Assembly: GCF_003363435.1 (NCBI RefSeq)
Contig: NZ_QRCT01000049.1
Location: 62,001 to 126,000, forward strand
Length of the DNA: 64,000 nucleotides
Source of the DNA: Anaerosacchariphilus polymeriproducens
GTDB taxonomy: Bacteria; Bacillota; Clostridia; Lachnospirales; Lachnospiraceae
Reading direction: 5' to 3'
Shown here: positions 43,679 to 54,496 of the stretch, piece by piece
Numbering within the stretch: the first letter of the stretch is position 1
Layout: each line of letters opens with the position of its first letter
The notes under the pieces: generated by a model
What the model was told of the DNA's origin: nothing
The model's input: only the letters and a program-made list of their open reading frames with translations
Databases searched by the model: none
Position numbers and translations under genes: made by a program

Positions 43679-44539
43679 TTACCCTTTAACAGCGCCTCCA
43701 GAAATCCCCTCTACATAATATTTCTGCATACTGATAAAAAGTGCTGCAATTGGTATCGAAATCAATACACATCCAGCTGCAAACTGCGTATAATAATCAT
43801 TTATGAATTCTCTTTCCAACATTTTAAATAACCCTAATGCAACTGTGTAATTGTTATAATTGTCCCCCATAATAACACTGGCAAAAACAAAATCCACCCA
43901 TGGTGTTAAAAAAGAAGTTAACACTGTATAAACAATAATTGGTTTTGATAACGGCAAGGTAATTTTCGTGAAAACTTGAAATTTAGTTGCCCCATCCAAA
44001 TATGCCGCTTCGTCCAATGCTCTTGAAAGCGTATCAAAAAAACCTTTTGCGATAAAAAACATCAACCCGGCTCCACCGGAATATACCATAATTAACGCTA
44101 TTAAAGATTGTGTAATACCAATTCCTTTTAAAATATAATAGACTGCAATCATAGACATAAACGCAGGGAACATCCCTAAAATCATAGCTACATTCATTAA
44201 TGGTTTCCTTAATTTGAACCTCATTCTTGACATAACATACGATACCGATAATACAAAAAACGTTGATATAATACAACTGCACACAGCCACAAATAATGTA
44301 TTACCAAACCATTTTGCAAAATAAAATTGATGTGTTTCCGTTAATAACTTCAAATAGTTATTAAGTGTGAATCCTTTCGGGAAGAAATAAGGAGTATAAG
44401 AACCTGTTTCCGCCCTAAATGAAGTCATAATTACCCAAAAAACAGGAAGCAGCCATATAATAGACAAAATGATCAGTATAACATAGGAAAGAATATTTTT
44501 TATTTTTTTGTTTTTTGACATAGATTTTTGTTTTTTCAT
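43679..44539 (-). CDS. Maltodextrin-type ABC importer permease (MalG-like), 286 aa
   Basis: Six membrane helices and the EAA loop LDEAAYLDGATKFQVFTKI for contact with the ATPase. The C-terminus ends YYVEGISGGAVKG, the conserved MalG-like tail (EGLTAGAVKG). Overlaps the MalF stop as TAATG. Part of a complex with the MalF-like protein and the binding protein; no ATPase is encoded nearby. Confidence 0.93.
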   Translation of the reverse strand: MKKQKSMSKNKKIKNILSYVILIILSIIWLLPVFWVIMTSFRAETGSYTPYFFPKGFTLNNYLKLLTETHQFYFAKWFGNTLFVAVCSCIISTFFVLSVSYVMSRMRFKLRKPLMNVAMILGMFPAFMSMIAVYYILKGIGITQSLIALIMVYSGGAGLMFFIAKGFFDTLSRALDEAAYLDGATKFQVFTKITLPLSKPIIVYTVLTSFLTPWVDFVFASVIMGDNYNNYTVALGLFKMLEREFINDYYTQFAAGCVLISIPIAALFISMQKYYVEGISGGAVKG

Positions 44540-45930
44540 TATTGAAATTCCTCCTCATTGTTATATGATGATGTCCTTCTATATGCTATTAATGAAAATA
44601 CGGCCGAAATAATGAAAACAATAATACCAATTGCCGAAGCGTAACAATAATCTTTACTGTTTACAGTTAATTTATAAAGCCACGTTACAAGCAAATCAGT
44701 TTTTCCTGCCTGATAATACGCTAACGTACTCGGTTCCCCTTTCGTAAGAAGATAAATGACATTAAAGTTATTGATGTTACCAATGAATTGTGTAATTAAA
44801 TACGGTGTTGTTACAAAAAAGACATATGGCATCGTTATTTTGGTAAACATCTTTCTTACACTTGCTCCATCAACTCTTGCAGCTTCATACAAATCTGCAG
44901 GTATATTCATTAAAATTCCTGAAGTAATAAGCATAGTATATGGAATACCAATCCATAAGTTGACTAGTATAACAGTAATTTTTGCTCCGGTCGCACTCGT
45001 CAAAAATGGAATACTTTTTGAAATAAGACCTAGTTGCTTCAATAACACATTAACTGCACCTTCCGGTTGTAACATTGTTCTAATAACTAATAAAGAAACA
45101 AAAGCCGGAATCGCAATAGACATTACAAAAATAGTTCTCCAAAGAGCTTTACATTTTATCCCTTTTTGGTTAATCAAAAGAGCTAGTAAGATACCACCAA
45201 TATAATTTAGACCTGTTGCAAATACAGCCCATGTAATCGTCCAGCCAAGTATAGGCCAGAAAGTTTTTGAAATAGTTCCTCCTGATCCCAGTATAGTTTT
45301 GAAGTTCTCCAATCCTATCCATGTAAATAAATTACCTGGGGGCTGATGCGCGTTGTCATAATTTGTAAATGCAACCAGAATCATATATATAAGAGGAAGT
45401 ACTGTAAATGCAAGAATTCCAATCATAGGAAGTGTTAATAATGTTCTATTTAATTTAGAATCAAAATATGCCTTAATATCATCTATAAACCCCGGAACTT
45501 TTTTACCTTGTTCTTTCAACGATTGTACTTCCAGTGCCGATTTTAAATTCGCCCTCCATGCAAGTATAAATAATATGATTACTACTATACTCACTACACC
45601 GAACAAAAGTAATAACATTGAATTATCACCCTGTGTCAGCACATCTATTCCAAGTGTTTCATCATATACCCACCCTTGGGTCTGGGTACCCAGGGTGGTC
45701 ATGTTTACAAGTGAAGTGATACCAGTAACAATCATATAATAAATAAATGATATTTCTATAGCCAGAAATATTAAACCTTTCACGATCTGGCCTCTGCATA
45801 AGTTTGCCGCTCCCATTATAAGTATTGATAGTTTTGTATAGGCATCCCCGTTCCTTATGACTTGTGGCAATACAAAACGCTCTGCCTTTCTATCTGCTTT
45901 TATAATATGTAACGGATTTTTTTTCACCAA
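44539..45930 (-). CDS. Maltodextrin-type ABC importer permease (MalF-like), 463 aa
   Basis: A long MalF-type permease: two N-terminal helices and a large region (about 40-170) precede the six-helix core. EAA loop: LYEAARVDGASVRKMFTKI. The VLPLIYMILVAFTNYD region matches MalF of maltose systems. 18 bases after malE-like. Imports maltodextrins by family and neighbourhood. Confidence 0.92.
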   Translation of the reverse strand: MVKKNPLHIIKADRKAERFVLPQVIRNGDAYTKLSILIMGAANLCRGQIVKGLIFLAIEISFIYYMIVTGITSLVNMTTLGTQTQGWVYDETLGIDVLTQGDNSMLLLLFGVVSIVVIILFILAWRANLKSALEVQSLKEQGKKVPGFIDDIKAYFDSKLNRTLLTLPMIGILAFTVLPLIYMILVAFTNYDNAHQPPGNLFTWIGLENFKTILGSGGTISKTFWPILGWTITWAVFATGLNYIGGILLALLINQKGIKCKALWRTIFVMSIAIPAFVSLLVIRTMLQPEGAVNVLLKQLGLISKSIPFLTSATGAKITVILVNLWIGIPYTMLITSGILMNIPADLYEAARVDGASVRKMFTKITMPYVFFVTTPYLITQFIGNINNFNVIYLLTKGEPSTLAYYQAGKTDLLVTWLYKLTVNSKDYCYASAIGIIVFIISAVFSLIAYRRTSSYNNEEEFQ

Positions 45931-45948
45931 GAATCTCCTCCTGTCTTG

Positions 45949-47223
45949 TTACTGTTCCCCTAATTTTGAAAGAACACTTTTAACCATAGAGTCTAGTTTT
46001 TCTTTCATATTTTCCTTTGTTACTGCCTTTGCAATACAATCCTGACCAAAGGCTTCCATTGGCTGCCAAAAATTTGTTATTTGAGAAATTGAAGGTTGAT
46101 TTGTTGAAGTTTTTACTTGTTCTGACAAAACTGCAACAGCCGGACTTGTATTCAATAACTCTTTATTTTTTAATAAGTTAACATTCGTTGGTGATGAATT
46201 TCTTACTTCGAATCTCATTTTCTGGCACTTTTCATTGGATAAATATTCTGCTAACAGCATAGACTCAGCTGCATATTTTGTCTGTGCATTAACTCCGTAC
46301 AAATTAAAGTTAGCGATTGTACTTGGAGACACTACCGTTCCGTCTTCAAGCGTAATCGTAGGAACCGTAGTCACACCGAAATTATCACCTAATGATTCCT
46401 TAATCGCTTTTGCATCCCATGTACCTGAAAATGTAGCGCCTAATTTACCATCTTTAAAAGCTGCAAGTAATAAAGCACCATCATGATTTTTTACTTTTGG
46501 ATTTGCTGCAAGGTCTAAAATATAATCACCAACTAATACGCCTTTGTCATTATTGAAATCACATTGTGTCGGATCCATTCCGTCTTTTCCAAATAATGTA
46601 CAGCCTGCTCCAAAGAAAAATGAAGAAAGATACCATCCATTGTCAATATCCATTGAGAAATTAGTAACTCCATTTTCCAAATCTTTTGCTAATATACTAT
46701 CTAAACTTTTAACTTCTTCTTCTGTAAATTTACTTTTATCATAATACATAAAGAAAGAGTTAGCGGTACTTGGATATCCATATAATTCTCCATTTATCGT
46801 AGCTGATTCTATGGAATTTTCAACACTATTTTTAATTACCTGATCTTTGTTTTTTGTAATACGATATAACGCTCCTGCTGCTTGTAACTCTGCTATCTGA
46901 TCAGAGGCAAATTCAAAAACATCTGCTGCCACAGATGGATCTTTCAGAACTTCCGTCTTTGCATCCGATGCACTTATTACGCTCATGTCAATGGTCCAAT
47001 TTTTTGCTTCTGGATGATCTTCTTTAAAATTTGCGATCATATTTTTCAGCATTTCCTGATCTTCTTGTGAACCCCATAGTTTAATTTTGGCATCACTCGC
47101 ATAACCTGCTTTGCCTTTCGTTGTTCCTGCGGTAGTTTTTGTCTCTCCTTTTCCTCCACACCCTGCTATAGTCGTTACGATCATTGATATTACTAAGATT
47201 AATGATAATACCTTCTTGTGCAT
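45949..47223 (-). CDS. Maltodextrin-type ABC importer binding lipoprotein (MalE-like), 424 aa
   Basis: Lipoprotein signal with lipobox VTTIAGCGGKG near residues 17-27 (cysteine anchor), then an extracellular solute-binding domain of family 1 with the pattern IKLWGSQEDQEMLKNMI. Substrate assignment rests on context: adjacent MalF/MalG-like permeases and starch enzymes. Start ATG 47221-47223 follows AAAGGAG; the six-codon upstream extension is rejected. Confidence 0.92.
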   Translation of the reverse strand: MHKKVLSLILVISMIVTTIAGCGGKGETKTTAGTTKGKAGYASDAKIKLWGSQEDQEMLKNMIANFKEDHPEAKNWTIDMSVISASDAKTEVLKDPSVAADVFEFASDQIAELQAAGALYRITKNKDQVIKNSVENSIESATINGELYGYPSTANSFFMYYDKSKFTEEEVKSLDSILAKDLENGVTNFSMDIDNGWYLSSFFFGAGCTLFGKDGMDPTQCDFNNDKGVLVGDYILDLAANPKVKNHDGALLLAAFKDGKLGATFSGTWDAKAIKESLGDNFGVTTVPTITLEDGTVVSPSTIANFNLYGVNAQTKYAAESMLLAEYLSNEKCQKMRFEVRNSSPTNVNLLKNKELLNTSPAVAVLSEQVKTSTNQPSISQITNFWQPMEAFGQDCIAKAVTKENMKEKLDSMVKSVLSKLGEQ

Positions 47224-47269
47224 AAAAAAATCTCCTTTCACTTTTTCAGTTCCTTATTCTTCGTAATAA

Positions 47270-47296
47270 ATTATAGCATATGGAGATTTTTGACAT
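47270..47296 (-). promoter_or_regulatory. Promoter of the malEFG-like operon
   Basis: TATAAT (rc at 47270-47275) lies about 47 bases ahead of the start codon, with ATGTCA (rc at 47291-47296) as a -35 at a short 15-base spacing. A suboptimal -35 fits a regulated promoter. No clear cre or LacI-type operator was recognised. Confidence 0.5.
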
Positions 47297-47340
47297 ATAT
47301 AAATAACTAAACCTAAAATGTTGATTATTAAACCCTCTTT

Positions 47341-48600
47341 TTATTTTTCGCTCTTTAACTCACTTACTAACTGATTCAGCATGACTAATATATTTTCTTC
47401 GCTTACTTCATTTCTAATATAAAACGGTAAATTTTCAGTAAAAAATTCATTTTGTATTTTCTGTTCCCAATTGATTTGATAATTCGGTATTATATTTTTT
47501 ACTTCTTTCACAGACTGTTTGTACTCAAAGTCAAAAATTGAGTTCTTTTGCTTACCCAAAAATTGCTGACTTTCCTTTTGGTCACGCAAAACTCTAAACT
47601 CTAAAAATTTAACAGCTCCATCTGTAACTTTTTTATCATATCCGGCAGTAACAGCCCAGGCAGACATTCTTGGAGATACCATCAATGTATTTTGGGGAAA
47701 TGCTGCAAATCCGAACTTCTCCTTTGATTGTTCATCCATTTGAATATTAATCCAATATCCGTTTGCTATGATAGCTGCCTGATTGTTTAAAAATCTCTGT
47801 TCTGCCTGAGCATATTCAATATCTAAAGCATCATCATATGTATAAAGAAATAATTTTTTGAGCATTTGCAGTATCTGTTTAAAACTATCACCTGCATAAT
47901 CATCAGGAAACTTCTGCTTTAAAAAATTCATTCCTTCGGGAGTTCCTGAAATATAGCTGGTCGCAATCAACATCGGTACCCAATAGGTACCTGAACCGTG
48001 TAATGCTAAAGGTGTGATCCCACATTCTTTCAATTTATCCAGACACTCCCAAAACTCTTCCCATGTTTTCGGAAAACGTTCAACTCCAGCCCTTTTTAAT
48101 AATTCTTTATTATAAACAAAACCTGCATAAGAATGTACAGGATTTCCCAAAGATGATAAATATATACTTCCATCATCTTCCGTACAAGCTTTCAAAATAT
48201 CCTCCTGCATTGCACCTAACCATTCTTTGGAATTTTGAATATAAGGCTTCAAATCTACAAGTCTTTCTTTTTGTATTAAAAGTTCATTAAAATCTGAATC
48301 AAAACCAACATCAGTAATAATAGCAGGCATCTCATCTAAAGCATTTAATTGTTTAATTTTATTTCTATAACCTGCTTCTGTATCAGTTAGCCATTCTGCT
48401 TCCACACAATATTGTCCCTTATACGCTTCATTAAATTCTTCCACTATTTTTTTATGGATGCTTTGATTCGTTTCTGGGTTTACTAAAAAAACAGCCGGAA
48501 TCGTAATCACTTCATTTATAGGTTTTACTACCGTACTAGTATTCTGACAACTAGTTAAAAGAACACAACAAAGAATGCATAATATCTTATACTTCTTCAC
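47341..48600 (-). CDS. Second extracellular solute-binding lipoprotein, linked to the two-component genes, 419 aa
   Basis: Signal peptide with lipobox CVLLTSC (about residues 12-18) and a family-1 solute-binding fold (FPKTWEEFWECLDKLKECGITPLA). The GTG start (48598-48600) overlaps the kinase stop as GTGA, so it is translationally coupled to the YesM-like kinase, not to the permeases. It may bring the sugar signal to the kinase, as periplasmic-type sensors do, or be a second binding subunit for MalFG. The ORF's upstream 19 codons lie inside the kinase gene and are rejected. Confidence 0.85.
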   Translation of the reverse strand: MKKYKILCILCCVLLTSCQNTSTVVKPINEVITIPAVFLVNPETNQSIHKKIVEEFNEAYKGQYCVEAEWLTDTEAGYRNKIKQLNALDEMPAIITDVGFDSDFNELLIQKERLVDLKPYIQNSKEWLGAMQEDILKACTEDDGSIYLSSLGNPVHSYAGFVYNKELLKRAGVERFPKTWEEFWECLDKLKECGITPLALHGSGTYWVPMLIATSYISGTPEGMNFLKQKFPDDYAGDSFKQILQMLKKLFLYTYDDALDIEYAQAEQRFLNNQAAIIANGYWINIQMDEQSKEKFGFAAFPQNTLMVSPRMSAWAVTAGYDKKVTDGAVKFLEFRVLRDQKESQQFLGKQKNSIFDFEYKQSVKEVKNIIPNYQINWEQKIQNEFFTENLPFYIRNEVSEENILVMLNQLVSELKSEK

Positions 48601-50396
48601 CCATCTTCCCCCTGTCTCCACAGATTTATAAACACCTTGCTGATTTTTATAACACATTCTGTTCCTTGATCTTTCGGAATATAAAAAAAACGAATCTGAT
48701 TATTATATTTCAATCGTAATCGTTTCACTACATTGATAATCCCAAAACCACCTTGACCTTTTGGCATGACCAAGCCAATTTCATCTATCGGAACTCTTTC
48801 TAATTGATTCAATAACCTATAACTTTGTTCTTCCATTGTACTTCCGTTATTCTCGACTGACATGATAAGATTATCTTCATCCTCGTAAACACAGATATGA
48901 ATTTCACCTCCCTCTTCTAAATCTTGAAATCCATATTTAATACAATTCTCAACAATTGGTTGTAAAATCATCTTAATAATGACGCATTCTTTTAGGTTTT
49001 CTTTGCAATCAATATAATACTCAAATAAATCATTATTTCTTATTTTTTGTATCTCTAAATAAGCACTGACATGTTCTAATTCTTTGGAAACAGTAATTTC
49101 ATCCCTTCCATTATTCAAATTTATCCTTAAAAATTTTGAAAGAGCTTGTATCATTTTCATGATCGTTTCTTCTTTTTGAATCCTGGCGAGCATATATATA
49201 GTATCCAATGTATTGTATAAAAAGTGAGGTCGAATCTGATATAACAACAGATCCATTTCGCTCTTTCTAAGTTTTCTTTCTTTTATCTTAATATCATCCA
49301 GTAGGATTCCTACTTTTTCTATCATCTTATTATAGGATTCCCCTATTGTATCTAATTCTGTATTTGTCTTAATTGAAATTCTATCATTTAATTTACTATC
49401 ATCAAATTCAATCATAAATTGATTTATTTTTTTTATTGGCTTTGTCAGTTTTCTTGAAAATATAATAATTCCACAAATTCCAATTAAATAAGTTACAAAA
49501 AATATGATACCTAACATGAATAAAATTTCCTGAATCACTTTCCAGGTAATGCTTTTGGGCACATATGTAATAATTTTAAAACCTGTATCTTTATCATATG
49601 CTTGACACAATATCCCATACTGAAGCTTTTCTACCTGATTCAACTTCTTATCATTTGATTCTAGTATGATTCTATTTAAAACATTATTCTTTTCCTCTTT
49701 CTGCCATTGAAAACCATCGGGCACCTGTTCATAACAGATCTGATTTTGGTTGTCCAGAATCAGATAAACAAGAGAGTTATCTTTAAGCTCTTTAGTAAAC
49801 TTCATATTAATCTGATTATTAAGCTTTATGTATATAATTCCAGGTTCATGGATCGTATCCAATTGATGTACATATCTTCCCACAAACAAAGCCATATCAT
49901 AGCTTCCAAATAAGACATCTCTCTCCCAAAACAATTTCGTTTTCGAATAATCTTTACCCAGATTTTTATAAAGTCTGCTATTATAAAATTTTTCCAAATC
50001 TAATTGGATATCTTTTTGTCCATAAGTATTCCCTTTATTATCCAGCCACAAATAGTAGTCCATATAACTTTTATTTATATAGAATAAGGTTCTTGTCAAC
50101 AAGACCTTGTCTTTTGCAGATAGTGTCTTATTACACAAAGATTTCTGAACATATTCGTTTAATACATAGCTGGATGTCAATTGGTTCAATTCTTCATAAA
50201 CATTTTGAAAAGAATTTAAGAATTTGTCATTCACATACGTATATTGTGCAGTCATTGAACGGTAAGTATTTCGTATCACCACCGTTCCAATCCCTGCAAT
50301 AATAGCAAGAAAGACTACACTAATAACGATTGTCAGCCACAAAAGGGCTTTTTTTTGAATTCCGTATAAATGCTTTTTTAAATGTCTTTCATTCAT
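48597..50396 (-). CDS. YesM-type sensor histidine kinase, 599 aa
   Basis: Two membrane helices (about 16-36 and 285-310) enclose an extracellular sensor domain of about 245 residues. HAMP follows, then the His_kinase motif [15 protein letters not shown] with the phosphoacceptor histidine, and a GHKL ATPase with [17 protein letters not shown] and [16 protein letters not shown]. The partner regulator gene upstream overlaps by 8 bases. Such YesM/YesN pairs control polysaccharide-use operons; here the maltodextrin importer and starch enzymes are the likely targets. Confidence 0.93.
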
Positions 50397-51987
50397 TCAA
50401 TTGGCTCCTTTTGTACTCACTAGGTAAAAAGCCGGTATATTGTTTGAAGAGTTTTGTAAAATAAGAGGGGTTGGGGATTCCCACTTGTGTACAAATGTTG
50501 GATATACTTTCTATCTCTTCTAAAATAAGTACTTTCGCTCTTTCGATCCGGGCATTTTGTACGTATTTTTTAAATGACATATTTAGCATATTTTTAAATA
50601 CTCTTCCAAAATATACAGGATTCAAATATATTTGTTCTGAAACAGTTGTTATTGACAATGTTTCATCATGAAGATTTTCTTGTATATAATCCAACGCAAC
50701 ATAAATGTAATCTTTAAAGTATTCTTCCGCAGAAGATTCAGACATTGATATTCTTAAATTAATAACTGAAACTAATAATTGATAAAAAACATCTACTAGT
50801 TTAACCAACAAAAACTTATCCAGCATTTGATAGAAATTACCGAAACTGTTTGCAATATCATCCGTCATTCCATATGACTCTTCTAATGCAAATTCAATTC
50901 TTACCGCTAACCTATGCAAATAAGTTTTCGCTTTGGATTCTTTGGTCGGAAGCATATAAATAAATCTTTTAAAAGTTTCTTTCAATTGCTCTTCATCGTT
51001 TTTTCGTATTGCCCCTAAAATTTGGGTCTCAATATCAATTGAATATCGATTATTATATAAATTTATATCAATATCTTTAGATGATGTCAACATACCCGCT
51101 CCTGCTTCACATGCAACTTCAAATAATTTCAACACTTGCTTATAAGCATTTTTCATACCCTCTAATCCCATATAACATTTAGATATAGCTGAAATCATTT
51201 CAAAGTTAATTTCCTTTCTGACCTCTGTTATCACTTTTTTAACTTCTTCTATTTTGGGATCATGATCGAGATTTATAATATAAATCTGACTGCCTTCTAT
51301 ACTTTTAGTGGTCCATATCTTATATCTTTCCTGTAATCTTTTTTCTAATTGTGAATGCAAAATATATCGCTTCATATCAAAATTACTTTGATTAATTACT
51401 TTATATGTAACGTCAATGTCTGCACAAACAATTGTAAAATAATTATGTATGTCCTCTTCTCTTGAAATACTTTTAAATAAGTCATCTAATTCCTTCTCTT
51501 CAATGACATCTTCCAAATACCGGCTTACCATAAGATTTAAAAAATTTTCTCTGTCTTCTAACAGGATTTTTTTCCAGATATCATAATTTTTCTGTTTATT
51601 TTTAGTTTCAATACAGATATTATAGATTTTTTTCATGATCGTATCCAGTTCAACTTCGTCAATCGGTTTTACCAGATAAGATAAGGCACCGCTTTTACAG
51701 GCTACTTTTGCATATTCAAAATCTTTATAAGCGCTGATTACAACAAATTTTATTTCCGGATTGTATTCTTTTGTTCTTTCAATTAATGTAAGTCCACACA
51801 TCCGTTTCATTTTGACATCAGTAATAACCACATCCGGATTAAGATCTTTTATTAATTGTAGTGCTGTTTCGCCATCTGTAGCAGTGCCAATTACTTGAAA
51901 GCCCATTTTTTCCCACTCGTATGTCTCCAATAATCCCTTTAGGATAATGGTTTCATCATCTACTAAAAATAGTTTCAATAAATTCAT
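50389..51987 (-). CDS. YesN-type response regulator with AraC DNA-binding domain, 532 aa
   Basis: Receiver domain (1-120) with acidic VDDE near residues 9-12, phospho-Asp in DVVITDVKM (about 55) and the KP lysine in YLVKPIDE. A long middle domain (about 130-415) links to a C-terminal double HTH AraC domain ([40 protein letters not shown]). Start ATG follows GGGGGG. Together with the YesM-like kinase it probably activates transport and starch genes. Gene order regulator-kinase-binding protein is compact. Confidence 0.93.
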
Positions 51988-52008
51988 CTCAATCCCCCCT
52001 GATTATTC

Positions 52009-52014
52009 ATTATA
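52009..52014 (-). promoter_or_regulatory. Possible -10 of the yesN-yesM-binding-protein operon
   Basis: TATAAT (minus strand) lies 22-28 bases ahead of the regulator start in the 76-base gap after glgP. No convincing -35 at normal spacing was found, and no terminator for glgP is visible, so readthrough from glgP is possible. Confidence 0.35.
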
Positions 52015-52063
52015 CCTATTTTCTAAATCGCCCACTTAATTGATTATTTCATTCATGTAAAAC

Positions 52064-54319
52064 TTATGATAATTTCCAAATATCCCTATTATATTCTTCA
52101 ATTGTTCTATCTGATGAGAAAAATCCTGCTTTACTTATATTTGTCAGCATTTTTTTAGCCCAATCTTTTTTATCCTCATAATCTTTATATGCTTCTTCCT
52201 TCTTTTTACAGTAAGAATCAAAGTCAATAAGAGTCATAAACCAATCCTTATTTAAGATTTCCTGATATAATCTTTTCAGATTCTCTTTCTTCCCTATCTT
52301 GATCATCTGTGTGCTGACAATAAAATCTACCGCCTCCTTAATGCTTTTATTTTTATTATAATACTTTTTGGAAATATAATCTCCTTTCTTATAATGTTTC
52401 ATAATTTTTTCACTAGATTCACCAAAGATATAGATATTATCCGTTCCTACTAATTGTTCTATTTCTACATTGGCTCCATCCATAGTTCCTAATGTCACCG
52501 CACCATTTAACATAAGTTTCATATTTCCAGTTCCACTGGCTTCTTTGGATGCTAAAGAAATCTGTTCAGAAATATCACAAGCCGGTATTAACTTTTCCGC
52601 TTTTGATACATTATAATTTTCTACCATAACTACCTGTAAATATTTATTTACATCTACATCATTATTCACTAATTCTTGTAGACATAAAATAAGATGAATA
52701 ATATCTTTTGCAATGGTATATGCCGGTGCTGCTTTTGCCCCGAAAATTATTGTAATTGGTGTTGTTGGGATTTTTCCCCTTTTAATTTCCAGATATTTGT
52801 GAATTACATATAACGCATTCATCTGCTGTCTCTTATATTCATGTAATCTCTTGATTTGTATGTCAAAGATTGCTTCACTATTCAAAACAATACCTTCTGT
52901 CTCCTCGATATACGTTTTCAACTGTTCTTTATTCTGTTTCTTAATCATTGTAATCTTTGACAGAACATCATCGTCCTTTAAAAATTCCTCTAATTTTTCC
53001 AATTCATCTGCATCTTTTTTATAACCGTCTCCAATCAAAGAAGTAATATATTCCGCCAAACTCGGATTACAGTGTATCAGCCATCTTCTAAAAGTAATTC
53101 CATTTGTCTTATTATTAAATTTTTCCGGATAAATTTTATAAAAATGATTTAATTCCTCATCTTTCAAAATGTCTGTATGAAGTGCAGCAACACCATTTAC
53201 ACTAAATCCATAATGAATATCAATATGAGCCATATGTACTCGCTCATCTTTATCTATTATATATAAATTCTCATCTGTAAATTTCCTTCTAACCTTATTG
53301 TCTAACACTTCAATAATCGGAAGTAAATGTGGTACTACCTTTTTCAAATATCTAACAGGCCACTTTTCTAATGCCTCTGATAAAATTGTATGATTTGTAT
53401 ATGCACATGTTTTGGAAACGATCGCAATGGCATCATCCATTTCAATTCCTTCATCCATTAATAAGCGGATTAATTCAGGAATAATCATAGTTGGATGTGT
53501 ATCATTGATTTGAATCACTGCATAATCATATAAATCATAAAGGTTACTTCCTTTCGCTGTACATTCATCCAAAATTAACCGTGCACCGTTACTTACCATA
53601 AAATATTGCTGATAAATTCTTAATAACTGTCCTTCTTCGTCACTATCATCCGGATATAAGAATAAGGTCAAATTCTTCTCGATATCTTCTTTATCAAAAT
53701 CAATTCCTTCTTCTACAATCCCTTCTTCAACTGTTTCAACATCAAACAGATGCAGTTTATTCGTCTGATTGTTGAATCCTGTCACTTCAATATCATATAA
53801 TCTTGATTGCAAAGTAAAATTTTTAAATTTAATTGGATATGAAATTTCTGTCCTTGTCAACCAACTGTTTTCCTCAATCCACGGATTAGCTTCTTCTTTT
53901 TGTAATTTACTTTCAAATACCTGTTTAAATAATCCAAGATGATAATTTAATCCAATACCATCGCCATTTAGACCTAAAGTTGCAATAGAGTCTAAAAAGC
54001 AAGCTGCTAACCTGCCTAGTCCTCCATTACCTAAGGATGGCTCTGCTTCCATCTCTTCAATTTCGCATATATCTTTTCCATTTTCATTTAAAATCTGCTT
54101 AACCTCATCATAAATACCTAAATTAATAAGATTATTTGATAATAATTTTCCTATTAAAAATTCTGCTGAAATATAATAAAGCTTTTTCTTTCCTTTCCGG
54201 CTCACTTTATCCTTTGCCATATCTTTGACCATATTTAACAAAGAAATATATAATTCTTTATTGCTACATTCCTTTAGCTGCTTACCACATAGTCTTTCCA
54301 GTTCATTTTTTAAATTCAT
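52064..54319 (-). CDS. glgP: Glycogen/starch/alpha-glucan phosphorylase, 751 aa
   Basis: GT35 phosphorylase, releasing glucose 1-phosphate from alpha-1,4-glucans. Hallmarks: [20 protein letters not shown] (about 82-101), [35 protein letters not shown], and the PLP-lysine region [20 protein letters not shown]. Length is near the lower end for bacterial forms (about 750-830). Cytoplasmic. First gene of the starch block on the minus strand, divergent from an AraC regulator. Provides G1P after debranching by PulA and GDE. Confidence 0.95.
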   Translation of the reverse strand: MNLKNELERLCGKQLKECSNKELYISLLNMVKDMAKDKVSRKGKKKLYYISAEFLIGKLLSNNLINLGIYDEVKQILNENGKDICEIEEMEAEPSLGNGGLGRLAACFLDSIATLGLNGDGIGLNYHLGLFKQVFESKLQKEEANPWIEENSWLTRTEISYPIKFKNFTLQSRLYDIEVTGFNNQTNKLHLFDVETVEEGIVEEGIDFDKEDIEKNLTLFLYPDDSDEEGQLLRIYQQYFMVSNGARLILDECTAKGSNLYDLYDYAVIQINDTHPTMIIPELIRLLMDEGIEMDDAIAIVSKTCAYTNHTILSEALEKWPVRYLKKVVPHLLPIIEVLDNKVRRKFTDENLYIIDKDERVHMAHIDIHYGFSVNGVAALHTDILKDEELNHFYKIYPEKFNNKTNGITFRRWLIHCNPSLAEYITSLIGDGYKKDADELEKLEEFLKDDDVLSKITMIKKQNKEQLKTYIEETEGIVLNSEAIFDIQIKRLHEYKRQQMNALYVIHKYLEIKRGKIPTTPITIIFGAKAAPAYTIAKDIIHLILCLQELVNNDVDVNKYLQVVMVENYNVSKAEKLIPACDISEQISLASKEASGTGNMKLMLNGAVTLGTMDGANVEIEQLVGTDNIYIFGESSEKIMKHYKKGDYISKKYYNKNKSIKEAVDFIVSTQMIKIGKKENLKRLYQEILNKDWFMTLIDFDSYCKKKEEAYKDYEDKKDWAKKMLTNISKAGFFSSDRTIEEYNRDIWKLS

Positions 54320-54388
54320 TCCATACTCCTCCTAATTATATAATTTTCTCAATAATAATATAAACTATTTGCGTTACTCTTATTATTA

Positions 54389-54453
54389 GTTGTATTGTAA
54401 TATTCTCTTTTACTTTTTTCTTGCAAAATACTATCTAAAAGTAATACAATACT
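54389..54453. repeat. Inverted GTATTGTAATA-like repeats between glgP and araC-like gene
   Basis: TTGTATTGTAATA (from 54390) and GTAATACAATACT (54441-54453) are near-perfect inverted copies about 50 bases apart in the divergent promoter region. The position suits an operator controlling glgP and/or the AraC gene, most simply bound by the AraC-type protein itself (inference). Confidence 0.45.
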
Positions 54454-54496
54454 ATCATTAGAACAGCTAAAACTTACATACATCAAAGGAGCTCCT

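Noticed and set aside
36091-54319. Extracellular starch-degrading system
   Set aside because: Pullulanase, neopullulanase, GDE, MalQ and GlgP all lack signal peptides or wall anchors; only the two binding lipoproteins, the permeases and the kinase reach the surface.
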